Positions 21,381-38,588 of a DNA stretch of 64,000 nt are shown in pieces. The notes below the pieces were generated by a model. That model did no database searches. It was not told where the DNA came from and saw only the letters and a program-made list of their open reading frames with translations. Origin of the DNA: Malus domestica (Eukaryota > Streptophyta > Magnoliopsida > Rosales > Rosaceae); the NCBI RefSeq assembly GCF_042453785.1, contig NC_091674.1, forward strand, positions 26,081,001 through 26,145,000, given 5' to 3'. The position numbers were made by a program, and so were the translations under genes. Numbering within the stretch: the stretch's first letter is position 1; each line of letters begins with the position of its first letter.

Positions 21381-22331
21381 TTGCTGAAGACTGAAGACTG
21401 AAGAGTGAGTGAGTGATTGAGGAAGAGGGTGAGTCGGTGACTCAGTCGGAACTATTTTTTGAAAAATGAAAGTTTGCGCCACTTTTTAGTTTTTTTTTTT
21501 TTTTTTTTCAGTGAGTCGATTTATTGGGAAAAAGATGTGGGCCGTATTGGATCTGGGTACAGATACATTGGGCCTTTAGGCTTCTTTATTTTTATTTGTT
21601 TTTTCTCTTTGTTTTTTTGGTTGTTGGACTGATCAAATTTTTAAAAGTGTTTCTCTGACAGTCAAAAGCACTTACCGTGTTTAGTTGAGAACCTTAAAAG
21701 TGTTTTTAACGCAGCTAAGTGTGCTTCTTCGTGAAGGAAAAAAAAACACTAGGATTTTTCATATAAATTTCAGCAACGATTGTCAGCATTTTTGTTTTCC
21801 CCATCACACGCATATGAAGGATTGTCAGTATTTTTATTGGTTGATGAATCTTTTTAGATATAATTTGATAAAGTAAATATCATCTACAAAGACGCTTAAT
21901 TCAATTAGTCTGGCTATGGAATGAACGTGGATTCATTAGACCATTTGATTTGGGCAATACTTGCACTTCAGCTACAAGGTAATTAGTTGGCCAACTTAGG
22001 GTTTTGTGATCATACTTGTCTGCAAATCTCTAAGAAAAGCAATGACTCCATCTACAAGTAATAGTGCTACCTTGATTTGATTTGTGAATTTCAATTTGTT
22101 TTGTTGGGAGAAAATTAAGTCTGAAAATTAAAGTTTTTTTTACTTTACCCAATTCAGTAGTACAAAAAATGAAGTCTGTTTTACTTTTCATCCAAAATTT
22201 TATAGCATAAGAAAATATAACCTCAAATTTAAATATTTAATTACCTTGAAATTTACAGTTCTTCCGCATCAAAATATAACCTCAAAGCTAAAACATTTGC
22301 CTAAATTATCTAAAGGGCATTGGTGTAGTTC
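21381..22331. other. SPC25 upstream region / CDC48 3' flank
   Basis: The first ~100 bases upstream of SPC25 contain a T18 run and GCGCC near 21478, a near but imperfect match to the E2F site. The remainder is AT-rich with no supported gene. Confidence 0.45.
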
Positions 22332-26347
<4,016 letters not shown>

Positions 26348-27198
26348 TGTTGTTACTTCTTTGGTTTTGGATTTTGGCGGTTTCGTCGATCGTCAACAAA
26401 GGTTTTGGGAGTTTCAAACTTTGTGAAGAGTGAACTTTGACACAAATGCGAGGGGCTTTGGTATTTTATAGGCAACTAGAGAGAAGGACCTATTCCGTTT
26501 AGGAGTAGGGTTGTGAGTTTTATTTCGGTTACGTGCGGGAAAAGATACATCTCTGCCGACAAGGAAAAGGACTAATCAGTTGGAGTTTGCACATGCTCTA
26601 AGCCAATCATGCACAACCACGTAAAAAAATTACTTTTAAATTTCGTAGGAGTCCATTTTTGTCATTCACTTGTAATTTTGGAGAACAATGAGTTATTATA
26701 ATTTGGTCCTTGTAGTTTGCCAAAGTTTCACTTTGATTTGTATAGTTTCAATTGATGCAAATAAAGTTCTTGTAATCTACTAATTGTTCCAGGTAAAGAA
26801 CAATGCTTAATTAGTTTTTTTTTTATTACAAATTAAGACATGTGAGACATAGATGAGGGAAAGTAGGTATTTCAAAAGAACTCTTGGCCCTAAAAAGATG
26901 GACTGCCTTAGCAAAACCATCAGCTGGTCTTCTTTTTAAAAAGAAAAAAAATAAGAGATGTAATAGTACCTCATTACGTCTCTCAATTCCTAATTTCTTA
27001 AGAAGAAAAAATTGAATCAAGTCATTGCCATTGAATTGAGAAAATTATTAAATCACAAATTCTTAAATTAATATGTGACAACTTAAGACACGAAACAATA
27101 CATGACTCGAAATCAAGATGAATTATGTGTTGAACATTTTATGAGTGTCACGCACACAATATAAATAGAGATTCAAACTCACTATTTACATTTGAACC
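26348..27198. other. CDC48 upstream region and intergenic DNA
   Basis: Contains the presumed CDC48 promoter and leader just right of 26347, then AT-rich DNA. No additional gene is supported. The small frame at 26826-27020 has no recognisable content. Confidence 0.45.
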
Positions 27199-27201
27199 TA
27201 A

Positions 27202-27576
27202 GACCATCTCCAAAAGACATGTCAAATATGCCAAATAGGATTAAAAGATATTCAGGTATTCCCCCAATGGATATGCCAAATATGATGTGGCAGTTGAATC
27301 ATTTGACTCCTTACTTTCTAGCTGTCTTTTTTTACAGCAAACAAAGAAGGAGTCAAATATTTTTAATTCATGGATCCCATTAACAACCAATAGAATAAAA
27401 ACTAAAATTAATTTTGATTATTTTTTAATAGTTAATGTAACTCTGGACCCAATAAAATACATATGTAACACATCAATTGAAAAATAAGAGGATTTAGCAC
27501 TTGTATTCAATTTGCCATATCAGCCATCAAATATAATTTTGGCATATTATTTTCGACATCTCATTTGGAGATGCTC
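27202..27576. mobile_element. PIF/Harbinger-type MITE with TAA target duplication
   Basis: A 375-bp unit with inverted ends GACCATCTCCAAAAGACATG and, on the complement, GAGCATCTCCAAATGAGATG. The TAA trinucleotide flanks both sides (27199-27201 and 27577-27579). The GAGCATCTCCAA-type end and TWA duplication are typical of Harbinger-derived MITEs. It lies about 300 bp upstream of the JmjC gene start. Confidence 0.8.
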
Positions 27577-27871
27577 TAAGACTCCTACTTATGAGTGAAA
27601 AATAATACCATTACACCTTAGTACTAAATAACAACCTGATCACAGCCGTTGTTTTTTTTTTTTTTTTGGTAAATAGATCACAACCGTTGTGACCCCTAGT
27701 AAAATCATTCTTCGGCCAAATTTGGGCCCTTTAAAAGCACTTTGGGCCTCCTCTGCCCGGCCTGGCCCAACTCAAGTCGTCTTCCCCAAATCAAAGAGGG
27801 CGCGCAGAGAAACCGAACGTACAAAATCCGAATTAACTCGCTGGAGTAGCGTAAGCTGGGAGAAAGAAAAC

Positions 27872-30800
27872 ATGGGTATTCAAATTGGGGGGCAAATAGA
27901 GAAGGTGAGCGGGAAAAAACTGGGGTACAATGAGTTCGTGGAGAGGTACATGGAGAAAAACCAGCCTGTGGTGCTCACAGGTCTCATGGACGATTGGAGG
28001 GCTTGCAGAGATTGGGTCACCGACGACGGCCAGCCAAATCTTCAATTTTTCGCTACCCATTTCGGAAAATCCAAAGTTCAGGTACTAAATTTCGTGCAGA
28101 AATCTGATTTAGTGAGATTAAATATGAATTATGAAGTGTGTTTAGAAGGAATTAATCACAATTAAGAAGATTGGCTATGTGGTAATTAGATATTAGCTAA
28201 CATATCAGCCCTGTTTTGGTTTCTGTTGCTAAAGATTCAAGCTTTGAATTTTTGGTGTAATATTGCAATGTTAAGTAGTTTTTTAGGTGATGTGTGATTG
28301 TAATATTAAGAAGTATGTTAGAGGAATTAATCCTAATTGGGCTTATTAGCTAACTCACCGCCCCTTTTATTTTGTTTTGTTTTCTGTAGTTTTGTAGTAG
28401 AATTAATGCTTTAAAGGTTCAGCCTTTTTATGTTTGATCTTTTTAAGGTGAGGTGATATTTTGTCACTAGGTTGCAGATTGTGGTACTAGAGAATTCACA
28501 GATCAGAAGAGAATGGAAATGACTGTTGCGGACTTTGTTGAGCAATGGCTCGGGGACCCCATTCAGGAGCATAGTAATGCTTCAAGTCATGAAGCTATGA
28601 GCAAGGAGTTGCTATATTTGAAGGACTGGCATTTTGTTAAGGTGCTAGTTAGAAACTTTGAATTCACCCTTTATTTACGGGGAATTATGGAGCAGTTGAG
28701 GAGTTAGTTTCCTGGTGATTTTATGCTTTGACATCCTTGTTACTGTCTGCCTTGGGTGTATGGGGGCTTTGTATATTTAGTTGGGACATATCAGCTTTGA
28801 GAGTCTATCGCTTTGGCCGTATCAGTGTGTCTAGTCTAAGGTAACATCTCAAAATTTTCTAGCATAGTCGCCTGACTTGTTCTATCATCCTTTGGTGTTC
28901 TGATCTCCAGGAGTACCCAGAATACAAAGCCTACACAACTCCGGTGCTCTTTTGTGATGATTGGCTCAACATGTATCTTGACAATTATCACATGCATAAT
29001 GATCCCAACATTTACTCAGAAAATAACGAAATTAGTTGCTCTGATTATCGTTTTGTTTACATGGGAGCAAAAGGTTTGAGAATATTTGTGATACGTTCAT
29101 TCGGTCTCTCACTTTCTAGTCATCTATATGATCTACATAAAAAAATTCAAGGAGATTTATCTCCATGTCTGTGGTTTATGCAGGCACTTGGACTCCTCTT
29201 CATGCTGATGTTTTCAGGTCATATAGCTGGTCAGCGAATGTGTGTGGCAAAAAACGGTGGCTTTTCCTCTCTCCCTCTCAAAGTCATCTTGTGTTTGGCA
29301 GGCAAGTTTACAATTTCCTGCACTAATAGTAATCACAGAGATCTGTATTGGGAGTCTGGGACACTGGATTTTGTATTGCTTTGATAAATGAAATATATTA
29401 TAGAACTCTTTCACTTTCTTTCCCTCGTTTGACCTTCAGGAATATGAAAAGCTGTGTATATAATATCTTTGATGATGTTAGTGAAACCAATGTTCCTGGT
29501 TTTGCAAAGGTAAATCATCAATCTATATCTTCAAGTTTTCTTTTGTCTAGTTGTATTTTTGCAGCTTTTCTTGTGTTGAAACCGTATATTCTTCTATTGA
29601 GCAGGCTATCTGGTTGGAGTCCATTCAAGAACCAAATGAGATTATCTTTGTGCCTAGCGGATGGTATCATCAAGTTCATAATTTGGTATTTCTTCTATTT
29701 CTTCAAGTTTGTTTCGCCCTATCATAAAATAGAAGTCTGAAAGCATGTAACACTTGTAAGAGGTTTTCCAAGTAAATCACTCTCCATATGCAGTGTGACC
29801 TTTCTTGCCAGTATAACGGAAAACTGATAGCAGTATGTGCCCTCTGTTTAGCATTTTATATTTGCCTTTGGCCTACTGGAATGGAGTTGGCCCTGCATGT
29901 TTCTTGATCTCAATACAAGAAGCTTGTCATACTCAACTTTTCTATTTGTAGGAAGACACTGCAGTCTGTACTTCAATCAAAACAAAAACTATTGTCATGC
30001 TTGATGAACGGAATTTTTTCATCTTATTTGTGTTCATAATACTTTCAGGAAGATACAATTTCCATAAACCACAACTGGTTCAATGCTTATAATATTCGTT
30101 GGGTGGTAAGTGGAACACTACTGCCAGAGTATCTCGTGTGTTAAATTTTTACCATTCCATGGAAAATTAATGATGCTAGTGTTCTTGTGGCACTAATTTA
30201 TATCTATTAAGTTATAGTGGGATTTGCTTTTGAGGGACTACTACGAAGCTAAGGAGTACATAGAAGACATCAAGGATATATGTGATGATTTTGAAGGTCT
30301 CTGCCAACGAAACCTTGCCGCTAATACAGGTAAAGTGCAAACTTTTGAAGAAAGCTTAAACTCAGTAGATGACAGTATATCCTAATATTCTAGCAGATGG
30401 AACATGCAATAACCTAAAGCTTGTTTAATTTTCCTCAGTGGCTAGTCCAAAGCACTTGGACATAATCATAACTACTGAATAAACTTAGCATCCGGAAGAG
30501 GGGGTGGAACTCGAGGTTATAGAAAAAGAAAAAGAAAAATCCTAATCTGCTTGCCAATTTTTTCTTTTTAATGCAGGCATGAACTTTAGTGATTTCTTAA
30601 TCTTCTTAGCACGGTTCTCTCTGGCCAACTTGATCCAACTTCATTATTTTGCTAGAAAGAATGGAAATCACACTCGGCATTCATCCCCAATTGCTCAGAA
30701 TTTCACTTTCAACCTTGCATCAATTCAAAAAATTGCATCGAATATAAAATCTATGGAAGATCAGACAGGAAGTCATGGATTTCATTTGGATTTCCGGGAA

Positions 30801-31019
30801 GCCTTAAATGATCCCAAGTTCTTTAAACTTTGTACTGTTTTGGGAAGACAATATGGGATGGTACACATGGAACCAGACTGGAATTGCGATACAAAGAAAG
30901 CTTGGTTAGATGATATGAGGTACATGGAAATTCTAGGAACTTGTAGCTCTGAGGTCTCTACTGCCAGTGATCTTGTTAAATTTGTAGAGCATGCTGTTGC
31001 AGAATTCATGGGTGTTTGA
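27872..31019 (+). CDS. JMJ20: JmjC-domain oxygenase, JMJ20/JMJD4 type
   Basis: Nine exons: 27872-28081, 28471-28641, 28911-29073, 29184-29301, 29440-29509, 29605-29685, 30049-30105, 30218-30329, 30577-31019. They join in frame to 474 residues. This is an Fe(II)/2-oxoglutarate-dependent oxygenase. The iron-binding HxD is in TWTPLHADVFRSYSWS and the distal His in VPSGWYHQVHNL. Arabidopsis JMJ20 is reported as a histone arginine demethylase in seed germination, and animal JMJD4 hydroxylates eRF1, so the substrate here is an open question. The start is the ATG of MGIQIGGQIE, as in family members; the frame is open further upstream (27689), but that sequence looks like leader. The exon 4/5 join uses a GC donor (CAG|GCAAGT). 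Confidence 0.9.
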
Positions 31020-31960
31020 ACTGCAAGATTTTTCACTGTCTAATTGAAAAATGAAAACAGTTCAATGAGAATTGATATCCCGCTACAAGATGTCAATGGT
31101 GAACTACTGGACAACGCCAAGATATAAATCTGCCTGCAGCACTGCTTATTTGGCTTATGAAGGTCTGACAATCTGCCTGCAGCACTGCCTATTCGGTTTA
31201 TGAAGGTTTGATTTTCGGTTGTGGGATCCAAATAACAAGAACAGTGGTTGGAAAACCCTATGAGTGGTATTTGCCTTTGAAGTTGCTGATTCTTATTGTC
31301 TTCGTGCTAACTCACTGAAGTTTGAACAACTCTACCGAGTCGGTGAATTCACTGGTATCATTCTATGAATCTATATTTTCTTTTCCTCCTTGCACCTCTG
31401 TATATATGTTCTACCTGACTGAAATTCATATGATGATTAAGCAGGTCAGCTTGCTTTACTTTGAATCTTGCTTTAGACTTTGATGATGTTTAAATGTGGT
31501 AAATAGGAAGTCGTAAATCTTATTAACGCGTTTCATTACTTGCTTTCACGTTAACCGTCTTCTGGTGTTTTTACTTTTGCATGTATTTTGTAGGCCAAAC
31601 ATTGATTTTGTTGTCTGCAGTTTGTCAAAATTCCACTTCTGCCCTTCTAATTTCGCCTTTTTTATTTTAATATATCGATATTTTTACAATAAGGGGAGGG
31701 GGAGTTCGGTTGAGCCACACAATAGGCAACCTAATTTAGTATCGAATTCGCCATCCACGAGATTCGAATCTAAGACCTCACACTTCCAAGTGAAGAGGAA
31801 TTCATCAGGACTGAGTGGCTTATAATTTTGCCTATGGTTGTAATTTAAGGATAATAGCTTAATCCCGTCAGGTTTTTTGACAATTAACATGTATGAATAT
31901 GTGAGGGTAAATGTATAAATAAACATACACGCACCGTGCCTCTTATTGAATTGCAACAAT
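31020..31960. other. 3' flank of the JmjC gene with a SINE-like unit
   Basis: 31080-31210 contains a local duplication of CTGCCTGCAGCACTGC. A minus-strand unit at about 31689-31823 has a B-box-like GATTCGAATCTCG and could be a SINE remnant. No gene is supported. Confidence 0.4.
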
Positions 31961-31971
31961 TAGTACACATT

Positions 31972-32188
31972 GGTTACGTTTGATAGAGAGGATTAGGTTG
32001 ATAAGAAAACTCACAATAATGGATGACGTGGATTGGTTCGGAGTGTTGTTTTTATTGTGGTCCCGTGATCCAGACCATCGAATACTCGTAGCGTTGAAGT
32101 GGAACTTGTTTTTTTTTTTTTTTCATTCAATATGTCTTGAATTTAATGGGTTATTTTATCCAAGCTAATGTTCTCTATCAAACGTAGC
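31972..32188. mobile_element. MITE with ~24-bp terminal inverted repeats
   Basis: The left end GGTTACGTTTGATAGAGAGG and the right end, read on the complement, GCTACGTTTGATAGAGAACA match at most positions. About 217 bp, no coding content, with an internal T17 tract. Target duplication unclear. Confidence 0.65.
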
Positions 32189-32285
32189 ATATAAAACTTA
32201 AATCGCGACAAATGAAACTCCGGTGATCGAAGTAAAACTTTGTCCAAACCACATGGACCAAAATCATGCTTTACCCTATAATATA

Positions 32286-32434
32286 TGGGTGGTTTCATTC
32301 ACACACTTATATTTACCTCTCACATACTTTTTTCAAATTTCCACCGTCAGATCGAATAAATTAAAAAAGACCAATAACAAAAAACTAATAAAAGTGTGTA
32401 CGAGATAAAAAGAGATGTGTGAATAGATCTACCC
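32286..32434. mobile_element. Short MITE (GGGTRG...CTACCC ends)
   Basis: Left end ATGGGTGGTTTCATTCACAC; right end GTGTGAATAGATCTACCC is its inverted counterpart. The core CCGTCAGATCGAATAAATT also occurs, diverged, inside the MOS1 intron near 60885, so this is a dispersed family. Confidence 0.6.
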
Positions 32435-33208
32435 TAATTTATATGTTATGTCCTTTTGTCCATGCTTAAGCATAAACAGATGGTGATGTGTCACTAAGCA
32501 TTTGTTGAAGTATGGACTAGGTAGGTTTTCCATCCACACAACTGAACACCAGTCCTCAAGTAGGTACACTCTGTGGTCATTTCCAACCAATAAAAAAAAG
32601 GACCACAAAAACAAAAAGGAAAAGAAAAAAAATGTGTTGTCGGGAGCAAAAAGCTTGGCTGGGATGCAAACTTATACTATTTAAGTAGTTCTTGGGGCTG
32701 ACAACTATATGTTAATGTCACGAGAACTTTTTCAGTGTGCTGAGAATACGGTCATATATACTAATTGTTATAATACAATTGATTGAATTTTTTTTCTTTC
32801 AAATTTCTAATTTATTACGTTTATTGTACCAGACCATTTTCTGTTAACACTGAAAAATCTCTCTAATGTCACAATTTTCCTTCAATGATTTTACAATGGT
32901 AGAAAAGAAGTTCCAAGTAGTTGTTAAGTGGTTGTCATGTGTGCTGGATTTGTTTACACTTTGCTTCCTTGTTTGCTACCCATCTGCTTTGGCCTTGGAT
33001 TAAGGATTTGCTTTACCTATAAAATGCATAAAATATCATGCATCAAATTTGCTTGGGAGCAAGAAAGTTTTGCACACGCTTTTTCTAGACACGTTCTTGT
33101 TTTTAGGTTTTTTGTTTGTTACTTTGATCTACTCAATTTAAAAGTTGAAATAAATAATAATGTGCAAAATGAGAGAATTAGTGTGAGAAATCACTTCTCG
33201 TTTTCTAA
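32435..33208. other. Intergenic AT-rich DNA
   Basis: No gene is supported. The open frame at 32928-33296 is AT-rich, hydrophobic and has no recognisable motif. Confidence 0.45.
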
Positions 33209-33403
33209 AGAGTTATTTGATAATCATTTCATTTTCAGTTTTTATAATTTTCACTTTTTGACTTTCAATTTTCATTTTCTTGAAGACAGAAAATAGTTAT
33301 CAAACGTGTCAAATCAAATCTTTGCGGTTTTTGGTTTTAAATTTTTTTTAAATGAAGACTAAAAATTAAAAAGTGAAAACAAAATGATTATCAAACGACT
33401 CCT
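33209..33403. mobile_element. MITE with long AT-rich inverted ends
   Basis: The left end GAGTTATTTGATAATCATTT and the right end AAATGATTATCAAACGACTC are inverted complements with few mismatches, and the match continues inward into AAGTGAAAA / TTTTCACTT. Unit of about 195 bp without coding content. Confidence 0.65.
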
Positions 33404-33791
33404 TTTTAAGTTCCGCTCTCCTTTTATTCTAGGGTGTTCATAACCTATGCTAATGTACTCTCATTTCTCGTGGAAAAAAATTGAAGAAAGAAACAGAGAA
33501 ACACTATGGAGCCAATACAAAACTATCAACACTTTTTTTTATAAGAAAACTGGAAAATACAACAAAAACCCTGTTCTGGATAAATTCTTAGGTGCAAACG
33601 GCCAAACTACACACACAAAGCACCCCACACTCCTTATATTTTGGTCCTACCCAACCCCTTCTGTCTGGTGCCCTATACAGACGTCCAAACACAAAAATCT
33701 CCCCCTATTATGAACTAGAAAGAAAAAATAACCAATACCTAAACACAAAAAATAAGATAAATAAACAAAAATTACTATGCTGTTATTATAT

Positions 33792-36700
33792 TCATGGACA
33801 CCTCACATTTCTTCCAGGACCACCATAGTAAAAGTAAGTTCCCCACACATTATTTCTTCCCTGTCTTATGTCATAACAATTAGGGTGATCAGCCAGGAGG
33901 TGGAGATTTGTAAGTGGGAGCAAATTGTTATCCCAATCTACAACCTGCAAGTTTCTGAAATAAGATGCTTTTCCAGACCCTGCTTCTGCAAATTGTCCAC
34001 TCCCCATTTGTGTAGATGTGTGGTATCCTCTAGATCTGCTATTTACAATTTCACCCCCAAATTGCACCATGCTTGCATGGCTCCTCAGGTGACTGAACAA
34101 GAATGCTGGCCAGTATCCGACTAGGAGCCCATTTCCAAACTCTAGCCACCAGTGTCCATGCTTTGGATCCTGTAAAATTTAAATTAAAACATAATTACAT
34201 GTTGATTAACTTTATTTTAGAACAAAATGATTGTGATCAATAAGTTGTTTTTGTCTTGCAATGTTTTCTTGACTGAATAATGATGGGTTTAACTTTTTGT
34301 CACCTTTTTTGGGGTTGATATGATGAGTTTTTGTCCCTTTAGGTGAAGGGTTTTCTCACTTCTTTTTTTGTCTTTTGATTCTTTTTTAATTTATTCAATC
34401 TAAACTGTAAAAATCAAGAACCGATATATACGGAGTAAATAGAGGTGTAAGTGCAAGCAGAAAGAGAAAAACTTATGTAGGAGAAAACTGTAATTTTAGG
34501 AGATAAAGCTTCCAAACCTAGTTGGAGGAGACAAACCAACGTTTAAAGTACTAGAAAAGCCCTCCTTTGACAAGAAATGATTGTAATATTTCATTTATCA
34601 ACACAAATAATTACTAGAGTCAATTAAATATATTACTTCAGTGATCAATAAATTGATTTAAAGACACACAATTTGAGTGAAACCCTTATATAGAAAAGCC
34701 CTTCTAAGGAAACAAAGTTGATCCAAGTTGGGTGGCCATGAGAATCTGAGTCTATAAATAAAAAAATAATGGAGGAAATAAGAAAGAAATTGATGTCAAT
34801 TGAAAGGTGCGGTTGGCTTTTTTACAAGTGGATTAGATGATGAAAAATCTAAAAGGAGTTTTTTTTCCAAAGAAGCAAATATTTTTTTTTTCTTTTTTTG
34901 GCAACCTTACACCTGAAGGTAACAAGCTGAATTTTCATGATAACAACAACAATAACCGAGTCTAATCATATTAAATGAGATCTGTTGTATGAATCCTAAA
35001 ACGCTATTGCGTTTGGTTTACACCAATCTTAATTTTCATAATAAATATAAATGAAATTTTTTATGTAAGCTATAGAGAGAGGATAGAAGTTGAGTGCAAA
35101 TAAAAAAAATAACACCGTTTGGGCCAACTTAACTAATCTTATGCCTGTATTTTCATCATATATTGATTTGAGTGTAATTTTGTTGTATTTAGATTTGAAT
35201 ATTAAAATAATTAATTATGTGAATGCTGACTTGAAAAACTCACCTTCCAAACCATCAAACCAATGTCAAATTGTCTGCTACCATAAGAGGACCTTGGGGA
35301 GATTGCTGCTCCAATTGCAATCTTGTTATTTGTTTGGACAAATCCTGAGCAAAGCAAGTTGTAGCATCCAGTTGTTTGATATGCATCTGTCTATAAATAT
35401 ATAATTAAGAATCAAATTAGTACTAATTTTACTTATTTCCTCATAATTTATGTCTTAATTCTCCATGCAGAAGAGAAACGGAAGAATCTAATTAGTAAAA
35501 AAAATTAATTAATAGAACTTACTGTCCAGTATGTAAAGAATCTTGGATAGTTATCTCCATATAACTCTGGACTGACCTGGGAAAAAAAGTAAAAGGAAAA
35601 TCTTAAATTTGGCAATTAATAAACACAAAATCATAAGTTTTTATGCAAGCGATTTTTTTTTAAATAATTTTGAAATATACAAACAATATTAAGAGAAGAA
35701 GTATATGAACACGACAATATATGTTAAAAAAGACATATACCTGCCATCCAGCTTCAATGGTGTTTAAATCATTGCCAAAAGAACCAGAGATGACCCAAAT
35801 CTGTGATAAGCTAAATTCATACTGGTCAGTGACACGTGGCGCCCACACATTGATGCTAGCCTTTGCTCCATAGTATTGATCCCCATTAACAAACACAACC
35901 GCATGCTGTAAAATTCAACCCAATATAAAGTGAAAATATTATTACGTAGTTTTGCTCGCCTAATCCTTTATTATCCTCATTATTTTCGAATGAAAAAAAT
36001 GACTAACCTCATGGCCACTGCCTGAGGAGTCTCTCCTCACATGTCTTGTCGGCTTTCTTCCGAATCTTTGGAAGGAGCTTGCTCGTAAAATGTCTTTCTC
36101 TCCGGTCCGCCGGATCGGAACTGTTCCTTGTGGACATGATTCACCAGAGTCTGCCCATAGCTGATAGCTCTCTCCCACTTTATCTGTGCTGTTATAGCTT
36201 TTGGGCCTGTCTGGTTCCTCCTGTAAAAGTAAAATCACTGTCGTAATTAGTCCCCTAATTATAAATTTACAAGTTAATGATCACAAAGTTGAAAAGGGTC
36301 ATTGACATATTGTTCTTGAAGATTACCAATGGCTTCTTTCCTTTGAGCTCAGGATGATCAAAAGCTGGTTGGAGATGAGATAAAACACAATCTATCACAT
36401 CACCATCTGGACTCTGCATCGAGAAATAACAAAAATCCAAATCATTAAATCTCAAAAACAACAAGAAAATGTCGATGACTATTTACTCTAACGACCCATT
36501 GTTTTCAAATCTCATAGACGACAATTATTTATTATTATATATTTGGCTTTCGAATTGATCAACCTCTTAGTTTCTCCTTATGCACTAATCTGCTTGTCTT
36601 AAAGCTAAACATAAAGAGACAAGTGCAGAAAGAAAAAAAAAAGGAGTGCGAAAATCAGTTCTCCACAAAAATCCGAAGACAACAAGAAAATCAACATTTG

Positions 36701-36938
36701 CATTGAATTCACTATCAAGGACAAAATGTCGTGCCTGAATAGTCTTGACAGCAGGCTTGTTGATCTTCCTTAAATATGATTGGACTTGGACCCCGCTCAA
36801 CTTGTTGATAGAGCCGGTCCGAAAAGTCTGATTGGCCGGGGAGGGGCGGCGTAGGCCAGAATCCGAGACAACTGGGTGGGACAATGCAGGACTAAAGAGA
36901 GAAGAAGAAGCAACAAGAAGTAAGAGAACAAGAAGCAT
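33792..36938 (-). CDS. Secreted neprosin-type (DUF239) peptidase
   Basis: Seven minus-strand exons: 36938-36735, 36413-36327, 36220-36008, 35905-35741, 35576-35523, 35390-35244, 34169-33792. They join in frame to 415 residues. A signal peptide (MLLVLLLLVASSS...ALSHP) is followed by a neprosin activation-peptide domain (KINKPAVKTIQSPDGDVIDC, FDHPELKG). The neprosin domain then runs from about residue 190 to the end (GAKASINVWAP, WWLEFGNGLLVGYWP, YYGGPGRNVRCP). Neprosin of pitcher plants is a glutamic prolyl endopeptidase; most plant paralogues are uncharacterised. The start is the ATG placing the signal peptide first, although the frame is open upstream to 37214. The exon 1/2 join that matches the family uses a GC donor (CAG|GCACGA). 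Confidence 0.88.
34170..35243 (-). other. Large final intron of the neprosin-like gene
   Basis: 1,074 bp, much longer than the gene's other introns. It contains T-rich runs near 34860-34900 and no recognisable inserted gene. Confidence 0.7.
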
Positions 36939-38210
36939 GGAGACGAATGAGAAGGAGTTGGAGGTGTGAGAGTAAGTAGGAAGAGCCAGTTTAGAGGAAT
37001 GTTTGGGTTCGAGTGGTGGAGTAGGTTGACTCTGTCTTGTGTTTGGTACAAAAACAGTATCAGAAGTTTGTGTTTGGTTGCATTGGACTGGGTGTCTTCT
37101 TGTTGTTGTGTAGTGGGATTTCACATTCTTCTGTTTTGTCCATGGGAGTTGTGGTGGATTAGGATTATAGTCTTCTTCTCCTACTCCCTTCATGTCCTTA
37201 CAAAACAGAAGCAACCATCAAAGATGTAAGAGTCTTCTGCTGCCACTGCCTGCCCAGCTAAGTTGTTCACTTGACTCGCTGCCTTTGCATTTCCAACATA
37301 TAAACAACTCTCTCTCTCTACATCTTCTGAGGAGAGAGAGATTCTTGGGTTTTGGTGCTCTGACACCTAAGAAAACTTTTCAAGCATGAGGGGATATTAA
37401 AGGAGAAATGGGAAGAGCACTCTCTCAAAGCAAAGCAAGGTTTTTTTTATCACTATGTCACTTTATTGTTTAATGTTAATTTTCGAGCAAATATTATAAG
37501 ATTTTTTTGCTAAAAGCATGATATGTCAGAAAATTCATGGATAATTTTAATTTTAAAACAGTCTGTTAGCATTTCGCTTATTAAAATAGGGGTGATAGGT
37601 GGGGCTGTTCTTCCCCAAGTTTTAATTCTTTTCACAAAGAGGGACAAGAAAGGAGATGGGTGATTCAAAGTTCAGGTTGATTTACAATTTTACAAAATAG
37701 TGAAACATGCAACTGCTTGAGACTTGAGAGCTAAGCCAAGTATACCTAACAAGCGACAGCCTCTGGATTCTTTGCCTTTCTTTTTGGCTAAAAGAACTTC
37801 GTTGCTTCGTAAATAAGCTTCTCAAAACTTCATTTCATAGTCGGAATCCGAAAACACTTTTGAATTTCTATTTTGAAGAAATGGATCTAACTATTAGTGT
37901 ACCCGATTGTTATTTCACCTAATTACTAAGTATTTCTAATGACAACTTTAATCTGAATGCTTATTTTTAAATTTTCATGTGTTCCATAAAATATGGGTAT
38001 TGAATATTCCAATTTCTGACTTCTCATATGTTGACTAACGTACATGAAATCAAAAAATTGCGTTTCATACTAAATTTTTTGATTCAGTATCTATAAAATA
38101 AAAAATCTAATCAACTGAAGGACTAATTGATATCGTACCAGTCTTTTTTTTTTTTCTCCAATTCATAACATACCGGAGTTCCCTCGTTCTAAGTAAACAT
38201 GACATAATAA
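36939..38210. other. Neprosin-like gene leader/promoter and intergenic DNA
   Basis: The leader side has CT-rich runs (CTCTCTCTCT near 37309, inverted relative to the gene). In the leader, the coding frame is open for another 92 codons. Beyond about 37450 the DNA is AT-rich with no supported gene. Confidence 0.45.
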
Positions 38211-38213
38211 TAG

Positions 38214-38375
38214 GGAGTTTTAACGAAAAGCCCACAGTACTGTTTACTTTAACAAAAAACCACATTTTTATACTAAAAAATCAAACTTGATACTATTCAC
38301 TTTACCCTTTATTTTGTTCTTATCATTAAAACTCAAAATTTTCAAGGATTTTCCATTAGTTTTCTTATAATATTA
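38214..38375 (+). mobile_element. Dispersed small element (AACGAAAAGC...family), copy 1
   Basis: About 160 bp containing AACGAAAAGCCCACAGTACT, ACCACATTTTTATACTAAAA and TTTACCCTTTATTTTGT. The same string of motifs occurs inverted at 56223-56385. I recall this repeat as very abundant in apple and pear; its mechanism class is unclear. Confidence 0.7.
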
Positions 38376-38588
38376 TCATTGGTTTAGAGGAACACAGTAA
38401 TTACAGATGAAGTAAAAGAGTCTCTTTTCTTTTAGGGGAATGCTAGTTACCTTCCTCGCTTGCCTTTTTTCATTTGCTTTTCTCTCTCAATAAATGACAA
38501 TTGAACTTATCTCGTCTTTTTTCATTTGCTTTTCTCACTCAATAAATGACAATTGAACTTATCTTACACCTAAATCTATGTAATAGTT

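Noticed and set aside
21470-21490. E2F site upstream of SPC25
   Set aside because: GGCGCAAA lacks one base of the GCGSSAAA consensus; plausible for a cell-cycle gene but not supportable alone.
27689-27871. Longer N-terminus for the JmjC protein starting at 27689
   Set aside because: The family begins at MGIQIGGQIE-type sequence; the upstream residues are basic, without similarity that I recognise, and probably leader.
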